Assembly: GCA_007922195.1 (NCBI GenBank)
Contig: ML682121.1
Location: 2,195,382 to 2,259,381, forward strand
Source of the DNA: Podocnemis expansa
Taxonomy: Eukaryota; Chordata; Testudines; Podocnemididae
Direction of reading: 5' to 3'
DNA: 64,000 nucleotides
Part shown: piece after piece, positions 43,987 to 54,830 of the stretch
Layout: the number at the start of each line of letters is the position of its first letter
Position numbering within the stretch: position 1 is the stretch's first letter
Position numbers and translations under genes: made by a program
Notes under the pieces: model-generated
Seen by the model: only the letters and a program-made list of their open reading frames with translations
Told to the model about the DNA's origin: nothing
The model's database searches: none

Positions 43987-44064
43987 CTGCCCCAGCTGCC
44001 CTGGACCCACCGCACTGCCCCCCTGCCCGGGCGGCCTCCGTGCCAGGTTCTCAGCCTGGGCCAT
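43987..44064 (-). CDS. Unit B/C first coding exon, donor site lost
   Basis: The ATG at 44064-44062 (context CCAGCCATGG) starts MAQAENLARRPPGQGGSAVG, then PGQLGQ, homologous to unit A exon 1. At the point where unit A has CAG/GTACGG, this copy reads CAG/AGAGAG, so the canonical donor is absent. The frame runs on to a TGA about 15 codons later. A nearby GT (ACAT/GTGGGG) would break the frame. CpG density around it is much lower than in unit A. The upstream half of this unit is therefore suspect. Confidence 0.6.
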
Positions 44065-44445
44065 GGCTGGTCTCCTCTCCGCTGTCAGCTGCAGCACAAA
44101 GGGGGCTCCCAGGCTGGGGGGGCAGGAAGGGGAGGCTCCTCCCCAGCCCTGGCCCTGCCCCCAACCGCCCCTCACTGGGTGTTTCTGACACGCGGGGGAC
44201 TCTGGCTGGGGAAACCCTGCTTGTTCCAGGTCAGCAGATCTGGTCACTTTTCTGTGCCAGGCTGAGCTGCCTGGCACCTCCAGGTGACTGCATCACTTGT
44301 GAGAGCCCCGGCATCGCTTTCCCTATGCATTAGGCACTGGGGATTTGATCTCACCAGTTGGCTCTGTGAGGCCAGTCCTATGAACAGGGACCAGGAGGGA
44401 GTTTCTCAGGGCCTGGGTCAGTTGAACTTGGGGCTGCAGCTCACA
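44065..44445. other. 5' flank of unit B/C, CpG-depleted
   Basis: GC-rich but CpG-poor compared with the unit A promoter, consistent with loss of promoter activity or methylation-driven decay. No TATA box was identified. Confidence 0.35.
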
Positions 44446-44449
44446 GACT

Positions 44450-44580
44450 GACAGAATCATAGGGTTGGAAAGGACCTCATGAAGTCATCTAGTCCTACCC
44501 CCTGCTAAAAGCAGAGCCATTCTCACTAAATCATCCCAGCTGGGATATTGTCTAATCGGACCTTAAATAGTTCATCTCTG
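44450..44580 (-). mobile_element. CR1 3'-end fragment
   Basis: AGAATCATAGGGTTGGAAAGGACCTCATGAAGTCATCTAG followed by CCCCTGCTAAAAGCAGAGCC is the reverse of a CR1 3' end. Confidence 0.7.
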
Positions 44581-45109
44581 GGGCTTGAAGACGGAGAAGG
44601 ACCAGGGATGGGGCCCACGAAAGCCCCACGTGAACCTATGCAGTGAGTGCCCCTGGGTTGGGCACAGGAAAGGACTGGGGGGCAGTAAGTGTGCTAGCAA
44701 GGCTGGGAAAGGGGCAAGAAGCAGGCAGAACAAAGGATGGGATGGGGGGGGTGTTCTGGGAGAGTCAGTGAAGGGACTGCAGCTGCCTCCTCCCCTTGTG
44801 ATCTGGGAGCCAGCTGGGCTGGACAGCTGCTGCAACTTCCCCTGCAGGCTCTGTGCTGGGGAAAAATCTTTATTAACCCCTCTATGCCCAGTGGAGAGAG
44901 CCTTTCTCCAAGTGTGAGCTCTTCTGAAGGCCACACCTTGGGCTGGAAACTCCCAGTAACTGAGAAGGACTTTAGGGTGGGGGGGGGTGAATGCTTGGGA
45001 CAAGCAGCAAAGTGACTCTGCACAGCAAGGGGCCTTAGGCGCTCAGATCTGACCCCCTGGGAACCTTCTCCCTGGCTGCAAAAAATTTGGAGCCATCTTA
45101 CTGAGGAAG

Positions 45110-45560
45110 TTCCAAAGGGGAGCCATGTAAAGCAAAAACTGCAAGAAGTCTTGCGGCACTTAAAGACTAACAGATTTATTTATCACATGAGCTTGTGTGG
45201 TAGAAAATCCGACTTCGTCAGACTCTTTGAAGAAGGGGAGCTTACCCAATGGGATGAAAATAAATGCAGGGGAGTGTAAGACATGGGATCAGGTTATACT
45301 GCAATAGCAAAGCAGAGCATCTGTAAAGATTCAAACTCTGGGAAACAGTATATAGAGGGAGGGTGAAGTCAAATTGCCTGTTATAATGGGAAAAGAAACC
45401 ATAGTCACGATTCAGTCCTGCTTTCACACAATCTAATCTGCATCTTAGTTCAATTTCATCCCATTCTGTAAATTCCCCCTCTCCAAAGCATCTGACGAAG
45501 TGGGATTTTCTCCCATGAAAGCTCATGCAATAAATAAACCTGTTAGTCTTACTGATGAAG
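45110..45560. repeat. Long fold-back element of the CTCCTTGTTTGTT family
   Basis: The left arm carries GCGGCACTTAAAGACTAACAG, then CATGAGCTTGTGTGG..GACTTCGTCAGA, then GGGATGAAAATAAATGC. The right arm is the inverse, with TTTCATCCCATTCTGTAAATTCC, AAAGCATCTGACGAAGTGGG, TCCCATGAAAGCTCATGC and TTAGTCTT. About 200 bp of internal sequence separates the arms. This is the fullest copy in the window. Confidence 0.7.
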
Positions 45561-45929
45561 AAGCCGCTAGGATGTTCTCCAAGGGTGCAACGGGGTTTGG
45601 GTGGGTACTGAGACCAGAAGCCGAGGAAGAGGTTCTCTTTTGTGTGTCTGGGAGGAAGGGAATGAAAAATGAGCCAAACATACAGGGAGGGGAACACAGC
45701 GTGAAATGGGAAGACTGAACTGTCTGGGAGGCAGGAAATTTCAAGGGAAGAAAAGTAGGAAGAGGAACGTGTGATACAATCTTCTCTACTGTCCACCTCC
45801 CTCTCAAATAACTATAAAATTCCTCAGTTAAACCCCTACATTGTGTAATTATCAAATATGTGTGTAAAATCTGTATAGATTCACCTTGTCTCTTCTGTTA
45901 CTGCCCCTTTCCCAGTTCTCCTCCACAAA

Positions 45930-46968
45930 AATTCATAGAATCTTAGAAACTGGATGGGACCATGAAAGGTCATTAAGTTTAGTCCCCTGCTGTCATAGCA
46001 GGACCAAGCACCCTCTTAAATCATCTCTGACAGGTGCTTGTCTTAAACACTTCCAATGGTGGAGATTCTACAACCTGCCTAGGCAACTTATTCCGGTGGT
46101 TAATCACCCTGACAGTTAAGAACTTTTCCCTAATGTCCAACCTAATCCTCCCTTGCTGTAATTTAAGCGCCTTGCTTCTTGTCCTATCATCATCAGTTAA
46201 GGAGAATAATTTTACTCCCTCTTCCTCGTAACAACCTTTCAGATACTTGAAAACTATTATCATGTCACCTCTCAGCCTCTTTTACAGACTAAACAAACCC
46301 AGCTCTTTCAATCTTCCTCATATGTCAAGTGTTCCAGACCTCTAATCGATTGTGTTGCTCTTCTCTGGACTTTCTCCGATTTGTCCACATCTTTCCAGAA
46401 ATGAGGCATCCAGAACTGGACACAATACTCCAGCTGAGGCCTAATCAGGGCTGAGTAGAATGGAAGAATACATCCCAGAATGGTATTTGCTTATTTTGCA
46501 ACAGTGGTACACTACTGACTCATACTTAGCTTGTCGTCCACTATGACACCCAGATCCCTTTCTGCAGTACCTCTGCCTAGGCAATCATCGCCCATTTTGT
46601 AGGTGTGCAATGGATTGTTCTTTCCTAAGTGGAGTACTTTGCACTTATGTTTATTGACTTTCATTCTGGTTGCCTCAGACCATTTCACCAGTTTGTCCAA
46701 ATCATTTTGTATTGTGATCCTATCCTCCAAAGCACTTGCAACCCCTCCCAGCTTGGTATCATCAGTAAACATTGTAAGTGTACTCTCTAAGCCATCATCT
46801 AAACCACTGATGAAAATATAGAACAGAACTCAACCCAGAACCAATCCCCATCCCATTCTTTGTTCTTCCTGCAGTAATCCACTCATTATGCCTTTTCAGC
46901 ATGACTGTGAACCATTGATAACTACTCTCTAGGAGCGGTTAGCCAACCAATTTTCATGCATCTTATAC
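45930..46968 (-). mobile_element. CR1 LINE, 3' part, antisense
   Basis: The 3' end (TTCTAAGATTCTATG on the minus strand) lies at about 45930. The minus open frame 46512-46772 is the carboxy-terminal reverse-transcriptase region: FTDDTKLGG (the catalytic FADD-type motif with Thr for Ala) and then VKWSEATRMKVNKHKCKVLH. No full ORF2 remains. The element continues at 47924 beyond a set of insertions. Confidence 0.85.
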
Positions 46969-47552
46969 TACAGTGGTTCCCAACCTGGGGTCTGTGGACC
47001 CCCAGAGGTCCTCAGAGTTTGCAGGGAGTCCACGGCGCTGCTTCCCAGTGGGGGTTGGAACCTGACTGTGGCACTGATGCTCTCCGCCAGAACTGGATCC
47101 CAATGGGGGCCAGAAACCAGCTGAGTTGCTGATGATCCTTGCTGGGACTGGATCCTGGTGGGGACACCACCACTTTGCATTGGGAACTGGATCCCAGCGG
47201 GGAGGGGTGTGAGGCCTCTCCCCTTCCAGGGGCTTCAAATTTTCTTTTTTTGTTTTTATAAGGGGTCCGCAACCTTCAAAAGGTTGGGACTTAGGGCTTT
47301 TTCAGTGGCAATTGACTGCCATTTATGCAAAGAACATAAAATTCCTTGCATAAATGGTGATGACTTTCTAAGCTGCCATTACACATTAGGGGAAAGTCCA
47401 CCACAAATTGCTTGTGGTGGGCTTTCCCCTAAGCCCCCTGACCCCCCCAGGACTTCAAGAGTCGGCTTCCAGGAGCGGCGTGGTGAGTTCATACTTGCCA
47501 TGATCCGCTCCTGGAAGCCCAAACTGGTGGTGGTGAAGTTGCTGCCATAGGT
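46969..47552. mobile_element. Insertion(s) inside the CR1, first part hAT-like
   Basis: It begins CAGTGGTTCCCAACCTGGGG, a hAT-type terminus. A partner word AAAAGGTTGGGA lies near 47278-47290, after which further unassigned insert sequence runs to the next MITE. It contains an inverted pair, AGGGGAAAGTCCACCACAAA and GGTGGGCTTTCCCCT, at 47388-47433. Confidence 0.55.
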
Positions 47553-47923
47553 ATAGACATACCCCTAAGTCAACTTAAAGATGACCTTGTTAAGTCAACT
47601 TAGAGCATCCACACTGAAAACTCCTGTTGCCTGGCTGCATCCACACTGGCAGATGCTCGGTCAACCCTTCCTGGTGGCCAAGAACTCTCTGACAGGGGGA
47701 CTGGAGGCAAAGTAAGTTGACTTAAGCGCTATTCCCCATCTACACTGGTTTAAGTCAACTTAATTAGATCAACTTAAGTGTTAAGTTGACCTTGAGAGGT
47801 GGTGTTATTAAGTCAACTTAAGGAAGTGCTTAAGACCATAAAAGCCCAGTGTGGCTGTGGGGGGTCTATAGGTTGACTTAAGTATCCTTTAGTTGACCTA
47901 AGGCTCCAGTGTAGACACACCCT
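47553..47923. mobile_element. AAGTCAACTTAA MITE inside the CR1
   Basis: Multiple direct and inverted AAGTCAACTTA / TTAAGTTGACTTA words fill it. The ends read GGTATAGACATACCCC and GTGTAGACACACCC, inside a TA (or CTA) target. It has no coding content. It resembles the segment before the Harbinger transposase relic at 8940, so it may be a Harbinger-mobilised MITE. Confidence 0.65.
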
Positions 47924-48613
47924 AGCTTGTTAATAAGAAGGTGATGCAAGACCATATCAAAAGCCTTATTAAAGTCTAGATAACACTTCATCTATTGTTT
48001 CCCTTCTATTCACAAAGCTTGTTACCCCATCATAGAATGCTATTAGGTTGGTTTGACATTATTTATTCTTTGATAAATCCATGCTGACTATCACTTAGCA
48101 CCTTATTCTCTTCAAGATTCTTGCTAATGGATTCCTTAATCATTTGCTCCATTATTTTTCCAGGTACAGAAGCTAATCTGACTGGTCTGTAATTCCCTGG
48201 GTTGTCCTTATTTTCCTTTTTAGAGCTGGGTACCATATTCGCTCTTTTCCAGTGCTCTGGGATCCCTCCAGTCTTTCATGATTTTTCAAAGATAAGAGTC
48301 AATGGCTCCGATATCTCCTGAGTCAGCTCCTTTAGTATCCTAGGGTGCCTATCATCGGGTTCTGTTCACTTGAAGACATGTAACCTATCTAGGTGATTTT
48401 TAACTTGTTGTTTCCCTGTGTTAGCTTCTGATCCTATCCCATTTTTACTGCTATGTCAGGCATCCAGTCACCATCCAACTTCTCAGTGGAGACCAAAACA
48501 AAGAAATTATTTAGTTCCTCTACCATTTCCACATTTTCTGTTATTTTTTTCCCCTCTTTGTTGAGTAATGGACCGATGCTACCTTGGTCTACCTCTTGTG
48601 TCTAATGTATTTG
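47924..48613 (-). mobile_element. CR1 LINE, upstream part, antisense
   Basis: CTTGTTAATAAGAAGGTGATGCAAGACC..ATCAAAAGCC and GACTGGTCTGTAATTCCCTGGG are CR1 reverse-transcriptase-region phrases read in reverse. They are colinear with the 45930-46968 segment, so this is one element split by insertions. Confidence 0.75.
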
Positions 48614-48697
48614 AATTTGATCTCATGAGGTCCCTTCCAACCCTATGATTCTATTCTATCTATATCTATATCTATATCTATATCTATATCTATATCT
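48614..48697 (+). repeat. CR1 3'-end fragment with (CTATAT)n microsatellite
   Basis: GATCTCATGAGGTCCCTTCC..ATGATTCTATTCTAT passes into about seven units of CTATAT and then T7. It interrupts the antisense CR1, which appears to resume with GCTATCCTTTATGCCTTCAG at 48703. The microsatellite has grown from the CR1 terminal repeat. Confidence 0.8.
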
Positions 48698-49120
48698 TTT
48701 TTGCTATCCTTTATGCCTTCAGCTAGTTTGAGCTCAGTTTTGCCTTGGTCTTTCTGATTTTTCCCCTACACAATTGTGTTATTTTTTAAAGTCATCTACT
48801 GTTACAGTAAAACAAAAAATTATGTAGCAGCAAAAACTGACACAAGCATTTATTTTCCCCTACTTTCTCCCCATCATGTATCAGCACCTCATATAGCTGG
48901 AATTAGAAAAAAGAAGACAAAGAAATACAGATTCACGTTCTGGTGGTTTTTGACTTTCTCCAACGACACAAGGATGGTTCCTAAAGCTCACTGTACATTA
49001 CAGCCCCTTGTATCTCCCACCATGTATTGAACGTCCTGTTGGGATCTGGGACATTAATTCTCTTGATAATGTGATTAAAACACAAGGTGACTAAAATTAA
49101 AGAAGGAAGAAGAAAAGTAT
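48698..49120. other. End of CR1 and unassigned sequence before the tRNA
   Basis: CR1-like text runs to about 48785. I see nothing recognisable from there to the tRNA gene. Confidence 0.4.
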
Positions 49121-49125
49121 ATCAC

Positions 49126-49197
49126 TGCATTGGCCGGGAATCGAACCCGGGTCAACTGCTTGGAAGGCAGCTATGCTCACCACTATACCACCAATGC
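49126..49197 (-). tRNA. tRNA-Gly (anticodon UCC)
   Basis: On the minus strand a 72-nt cloverleaf reads acceptor GCATTGG / CCAATGC with discriminator A, D arm and A box TGGTATAGTGG, anticodon arm CTGCCTTCCAAGCAG with TCC, and T arm with B box CCGGGTTCGATTCCCGG. It is almost identical to the vertebrate tRNA-Gly-UCC. The acceptor pair at the third position is A-T rather than the common G-C, and still pairs. T-rich sequence follows (AAGAAAAG on plus) as terminator. Confidence 0.97.
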
Positions 49198-49699
49198 ATC
49201 TGCCAAAAATGTGTCTCTGAGCTGGCATGTGTGCTTGTGAAATAAATGCTTCACTCCTGCAATTTTGATGTCCTGGAGGTGGCCTCTTCACTCTGAGCAG
49301 AGGTATATTCCCAGAGTGACTGAAAGCTAGGCAGGCAGGCAGGTAGGATCTACATTCCCTGATGAAGTAGGTATCCCCTCCCACCTCCCAGAGAACTGTG
49401 AGGAAAACAAATTACTTTAATGACAACCTTTACCTGAGGTGGCTTCTTTTAAATTGAACATAGGTGTTCATGCCTGCTACATGCAGGAGGATTTGCTGTT
49501 GCTCACTCCAATCCTGGGGCTCTGCGGGGATAAGAAATGATTCAGACTTTTTACTTGCACTCCAGGGAACCCCATCTTTACTCCAAACATATACTCTAAA
49601 CATTACATCAAGATGTAACCGAGTTAAGGCGCCCCCAACTTTTCCCAGGCTGTAGGGCTCTAGACAAAAGATACCTACCCATACCCAATTCATACTCTA

Positions 49700-50126
49700 G
49701 GGCTATGTCCACACATACATCATTATTTCAAAATAAGTTATTTTGAAATGAGTTACTTCGAAATAAAGTTCTTAATCTGAAATAAGTTAATTCGAATTAA
49801 GGGAAAGGCTGCTTTCGAAACAGCTGTTATTTCGAAATGGTTATTTCAAAATAAGGCCATTTGGACGTGTTGTTTCGAAACAGTTGTTTTGAAACAATGG
49901 TGTTGTTTCGAAACAACATGTCCAAATGGCGTTATTTCGAAATAACCATTTCGAAATAACAGCTGTTTCGAAATAAAGGGGTTTAAGCTGTTTCAAAATG
50001 ACGGTTCTTATTTCGAAATGACAGAGCCTGTCATTTCGAAATAAGAAAATGTCGTGTGGACATTCAGTTTTTTATTTCGAAACAACCAGTGTTGTTTCGA
50101 AATAAAAAACTCTTGTGAACATACCC
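49700..50126. mobile_element. TTTCGAAATAA-rich palindromic MITE
   Basis: The left end GGGCTATGTCCACAC is mirrored by GTGAACATACCC within a CTA (or TA) duplicated target. Inside are at least a dozen TTTCGAAA/TTTCGAAATAA palindromes arranged in long inverted blocks, for example the ATGGTTATTTC/GAAATAACCAT pair around 49837 and 49940. No transposase is encoded. The same internal word builds the element at 62847. Confidence 0.8.
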
Positions 50127-50765
50127 TAGGGCTCAGGATCACCAATTCCTAGGTCACAGGGTTGCAGGTGTAATCTAGCTAATAGAAGTACCCACCCTTT
50201 CCTAATCTGTAGGACTCTGGGTGTAATGCTCTGCAGGTTTGCAAGATCTTTTACCAGTGAAGGAGTCTCACATAATAAATAGGGAGTAAGGATATTCCTA
50301 ACAATTACCAAAGCACAATACACCCTCTAAACATACGTTGCCCATCACTCCCAATAAGGCAGAAAACTTCTACTGTTGGCAAGTCAGGATTAGATCATCC
50401 ATGGACTCCAGCTTCTGCACGGTATGTTTGGCAGTGTAGAGATCTCGCAGCCCTGACTTGGCCAGTGTCCTGAAGTTAGGTTGCAAAGAACTTCCTTTTG
50501 GACCCTCAGAGTATATGTAGTAAAAACTTGAGTTCTGCTTAATTATAGCTTAACCAGTCGTATTGCAAACTAATTCTTTGACCAATCATACCTAACCACG
50601 TTAATTGAGCTGACTGTTTCACGTCTGTTGATGAAACAATCAAAAGAGCCATACAGAAATCATTCAGATAAACAATTAAAAATTGGGTATCATAAGACAA
50701 AAGCAATAGGAAGTGTAGATTTTATAACCACAACTACTGAAAAGTGATTGCTTACCATAGAAGTT
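50127..50765. other. No gene recognised
   Basis: Unassigned sequence between the MITE and the next repeat. Confidence 0.35.
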
Positions 50766-51125
50766 CCAAAGGGATAGCAGTGTTGGTCTAGTTCAGTAAA
50801 ACAAACAAGGAGTTTGGTGGCACTTCTAAACAGTGGTGTTGCTAGTGCTGGGTATAGGGAACTCAAGCCCCGAATCCCAGTGCCAGTGTCCTGGGTCCGC
50901 TGCCAGGCTGCCCACAGTGGCAGCTGTCTTCCCTGGCCCCTGCTGGGGGTCTGGGGCCAGGCCACCCATGGCAGGAGTCCAATCTGGGCTGGGAGCATGT
51001 GGGGCCTGAGCCCTGGGTCTTTTCCTGCACCCACATCATTCCTGCTTCTAAAGACCAACAAATTTATTTATCTCATGAGCTTTTGTGGGAGAAAATCCCA
51101 CTTTGTCAGATGCTTGAAGACAGCA
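50766..51125 (+). repeat. CTCCTTGTTTGTT-family repeat split by a younger insertion
   Basis: AGCAGTGTTGGTCTAGTTCAG..ACAAACAAGGAGTTTGGTGGCACTTCTAAA is broken at 50830 and resumes at 51045 with CTTCTAAAGACCAACAAATTT..GAGCTTTTGTGGGAGAAAATCCCACTTTGTCAGATGC. The word CTTCTAAA is duplicated at the break. Confidence 0.75.
50831..51044. mobile_element. 214-bp insertion with 8-bp target duplication
   Basis: Flanked by perfect CTTCTAAA direct repeats (50823-50830 and 51045-51052). The ends CAGTGGTGTTG and CATCATTCCTG share a weak inverted match. An 8-bp duplication and CAG..CTG ends indicate a hAT-type element. The interior is GC-rich (CTGGGTCCGCTGCCAGGCTG) and has no transposase. Confidence 0.7.
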
Positions 51126-51184
51126 AATGCTTGCCAGACAAAATCCTATTAAATAAGGAGAGCTTAGTTCAAGGTTGTAAAATC

Positions 51185-51560
51185 TGCATTTAGTTTGAAC
51201 TAACAGTTAGTTCAAATTTATTATTTGAACTAATCCAACGGAGCCATGTTAATGCGAACTAATCATTACTTTGAACTAAAGGAAGGTTTACCTTTTTCCT
51301 CCTAAGGTGCCTTCCACTTTTAAGGGACTGGATGGGAGCATGGCCCTTCTTGGGTGCCATGTTGCCACACTTCTCATGGTGCCCTCCTCCTAAGTGGAAC
51401 TAGCAAGTCCTGTGCATGGACATACTCATTCAATTTAAGTTTCTAGTGTGGACATGCTAATTAGAACTAAGTTAGTTTGAATTAATCAAAATTAGCTTGA
51501 TTTAATTAATTTGAACTCACTTAGTTTGAACGAGCATTCTCAAGGCTAGACATTGCCGTA
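51185..51560. mobile_element. TTTGAACTAA-rich MITE-like segment
   Basis: Repeated AGTTTGAACTAACAG, GCGAACTAATCATT and AATTAATTTGAACTCAC words with both orientations resemble the 12120-12500 element. The ends are unclear. Confidence 0.45.
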
Positions 51561-53225
51561 GAGTCCAGCATGGAGCTGCTGCCTCTTCAAGGTCCCTATG
51601 TGTAACAAAGGGGTGTTGTGATGTTACTGCCTCACTGAGGAGCCCTTGGAACATCCCTGGGGAAACTCAGCCCCATGGGGCTCACTATCTGTGGAAAAGC
51701 ACTTCTAGCAATTGGGATTTCCAGTTGCATTTATGGGTCATAAAGGAGAAGAAAGAGTTGATGCTTTAGAAAAGTCTGGATATATTGACTGTGGAGGTTG
51801 GTGCCCAGCCATTAGTTTGGTTGAGCCTTCAGTCTCTGGGATTCCCTAGAGCTTTGCTTAGACAAAAACTGCTGTCTTTTCTGCAAGTTGGAATGAGGCA
51901 CTTCAGATTATGATCCTCACGCAATGCCAGCTGCACCAGGAAGAATCGAGGAAACGCTGAGCTTTTCTGGCAGCAGGCTAGGACCACAGGACTGTAGGGG
52001 ATGCAGAAGCAGACTGAGTCAGGCTGGCGACCCTGAGTCCCAGAACACTTACCTCGCTCCCTTCTCAGCAATAAAGAACTCAATACCCTCAGCCCTGGTA
52101 AATCATCCTGGTGTTAAGGGCAGTGCTGGGGGTGTCTACTTTCATGCTCACTGGGGAGTGCAGGAATCCTGAGGGCATTTCAAGAAGAGCATTTTGAACT
52201 CAAATGGTGAAAGCAGCCTTTAACAACAAAAAAGTTCAAGTTCAGACTACGTTTGTAATTTTATTATTTTTTAAATAATATAAAGTACTTCAATCCTAGG
52301 GTCACCATCAATAAAAATGTGTCACCCTAAACTGAAAATAAACATCTCTTCAAATACAAGAGAGTGAAGAGCAATTGCTTGTTAGAGTCAATGTGTATAG
52401 AGGAATCATACTGGTACATTCCCTAGGCCCCTGTGTCATCATGTGGTTTTTTCCTTTCCCTCCTTTTGATAGCATATTTTGTTATATTGCTCAGAAACTT
52501 TACTTCCTCTGGAAAGACCAAGACCATCCGTAAGGGAATGTGGGGCCCAGGGCCAATTCACCTGTTTGGGCCCCTGCTGGTCTGCCGGGGGTGGAGCAGG
52601 CTGGTCAGGGGGCTGGGCTCTGCTCTTCCACCCCATCTCTGGGCCGCCCTGCCGCACCCTTGAGGTGGCTTGCCTCTCCCCAAGGAGCCAGCCCAGGTGA
52701 GAAGCACAGCCTGTATCAGTCAATGCCATGGCTCTGGGACCAGCAAACATCTGTAAAGCAGAAATGGGGCTACGGCACAGCTAGAGAAAGCCTTTGTTCC
52801 AGAGTGAGTGCTGCAGCCGAGGTTGGTGGCACAGGACACATGAAGGGCTGGAGCAGCTGCAGGAGGTGGGGCAATGGTGCAGAGAGAAGGGAGGCAGGAA
52901 TTATGGAGAATAAAAACTATAGCTTAGACACTGAACATCTTCTGGGTGTGGGTGCTCTGTAAAATACAAGATGCTGCTGCCTCTATGGGGAGTGTGATGG
53001 GGGTAGTTGGGAAAGGGAGCTAAGTAGGGGGTGGTTAGGTTTGGGGGAAGGCAACTGGTTGTGGGATGAGCAGGGCAGTCTTGCATTGACCGAATTCACT
53101 ACAAACATCAAGGCCCTTGTCCAGGTGTGGTTTTATTTACACATTTTAATTGGCATTACTGTATAAAATTACATTTATAGTAGTGACACCACAATTTTAA
53201 ATAGTTTAAGAGGAGTAGGCACATT
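51561..53225. other. No gene recognised
   Basis: Unassigned intergenic DNA. A GC-rich patch at about 52540-52900 carries open frames without a domain. Confidence 0.35.
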
Positions 53226-53231
53226 ACTCTA

Positions 53232-53430
53232 GTTGAGAAAACAAACAAGGAGAATTGTAGCATTTTTTAAGAGCAACAAATTTATTAAATGCATGAGCTT
53301 TCATGGGAGAAATCCTCACTTCGTCAGATGCTTGACGATGGAGAACTCACAGGATGGAAGGAAAAATAAAGGCAGGGAAGTGTAAGTCATAGAATCAGGT
53401 CAGACTATTTCAGGAAATCAAAGCAGTTGT
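53232..53430 (+). repeat. CTCCTTGTTTGTT-family repeat with internal segment
   Basis: AGTTGAGAAAACAAACAAGGAG, AGAGCAACAAATTTATTAAATGCATGAGC, CATGGGAGAAATCCTCACTTCGTCAGATGC, and the internal GGAAAAATAAAGGCAGGGAAGTGTAAGTCATAG..ATCAGG also seen at 30840 and 45260. Confidence 0.7.
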
Positions 53431-54100
53431 TTAGACTCAAACACTGTAGAATAACAGTGGAGACATAGCCAAACAGTGTGGTATAACAAATTAGAAGTAG
53501 AGGAGAAAGAGGGCAAAATCACTTTTTGTACAGTTATTGCCCTCTAATTATTTATGATTCTTCTTGCCTAAACCTGTGTGTATTTGTCATTAAAAGTCTT
53601 GAATCCTAAAGCTAAGACAGACTAGTTCATGTATAATTCAATCTTATTTTTTCCAGACTCTGCCCCTACTATTAAATCAGGCCCCTGCAGGCTTGAAAGT
53701 TTTGAATATGTTTTGCTCCCTATGTATCTAGACAGATATGCCTCCAATAATTTTATTGGACACAACCAAAATTAATAAACTTCCTACACACAAGCCACCC
53801 CAAAACTGAAAGCAGTTGTCCGAAAGTGTCTTTAGGCATCTGTTTGACACTTTATCTTTGTACTTTGCCTAGACTCAGAGGTAATCTATTACAGACCTCT
53901 CTCTGGAAGACTTTCTCTCCCTGACTTATTTTTCTTGCTTCTGTCTCTTTCCCCTTCACTTTCTCCCTGTGTTACTCTCCCTCTAGCAGGGAGACAGTCT
54001 CTTTCCTGCCTGTTTCCAGCACATCCCTCCCTCCTGTAGCTGGATCAGCTCCTTTCTGCAGATGTTGCTAGTCCCAACAGCTGGCTTTCACCGGCCAGGT
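53431..54100. other. No gene recognised
   Basis: Pyrimidine-rich toward 53900-54050. Nothing assignable was seen. Confidence 0.35.
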
Positions 54101-54109
54101 GCAGGAGCC

Positions 54110-54414
54110 GGTTTGCAGCCCCAGGGCGAGCAGGAAAGCTGAAGCTGGCTGCAGCCAGAGAAGGGGTGTGGAGGGACACAGGAAGGGGCTGGAGCAGCTG
54201 TGAGCGTTGAGTGCTGGGAGAAAGGAGGCGTTTGCAGGAAGAAGAACAAAGCCCAGAGATCAGACACCGGGGCAGCAGCAGCAGCAGCAGGTCCTGGGGC
54301 TGTGGGTGCTTTGGAAAAGCCAGGAGCTGCTGCCTGTATTTGGAGGAGGAATTGCCTTAGCAGGGTCGGTGCTGCGGAAAGACCTTCTGGGAAGCTTCCT
54401 TGGGGCCAGCCGAG
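54110..54414 (+). other. Possible 5'-untranslated exon of a plus-strand zinc-finger gene
   Basis: A purine- and GC-rich block (GGAAGAAGAACAAAGCCCAGAG..CAGACACCGGGGCAGCAGCAGCAGCAGCAGG) ends in a good donor, CCGAG/GTGAGG, at 54414/54415. It points in the same direction as the KRAB-A exon at 59100. No acceptor or coding frame is needed for a first exon, so the evidence is thin. A short (CAG)5 is included. Confidence 0.25.
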
Positions 54415-54709
54415 GTGAGGTTCACCAGGTGGAAAGGGGCCCTAGGGCAGCCCTGAGCTGCAGCCTGCAGGGAATGGAGAGGCTCCTGGGAATGGGCAGA
54501 AAAGTGACCTGCACAGGGGGCTAGTGTCACCAGCTGGCCTGATTTTATAGGGCCAGCCCTGATATTTGCAGCCTTTTAATGGGGGCATCTCTTATCCTTC
54601 ACCCCCAGCCCAGTTTTTCACATTTGCTATTTGCTCACCCGGCAAGCAGCCCCTGGAGCCTTGATCTGCCCCGCCTGGGAATCTGCCCCCTTGAAATGTC
54701 CCAGGAAGG

Positions 54710-54830
54710 GGTCATAGAATCACAGGTCTGGAAGGGACCCCATGAGGTCATCCAGTCCAACCCTCTGCCAAAAAAGCAGGACCACTCCCACTAAATTATC
54801 CCAGCAAGAGCTGAGTGAAGGAGAGGGAAG
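54710..54830 (-). mobile_element. CR1 3'-end fragment
   Basis: ATAGAATCACAGGTCTGGAAGGGACCCCATGAGGTCATCCAG followed by TCCAACCCTCTGCC is a CR1 3' end in reverse, better preserved than the one at 44450. Confidence 0.75.
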
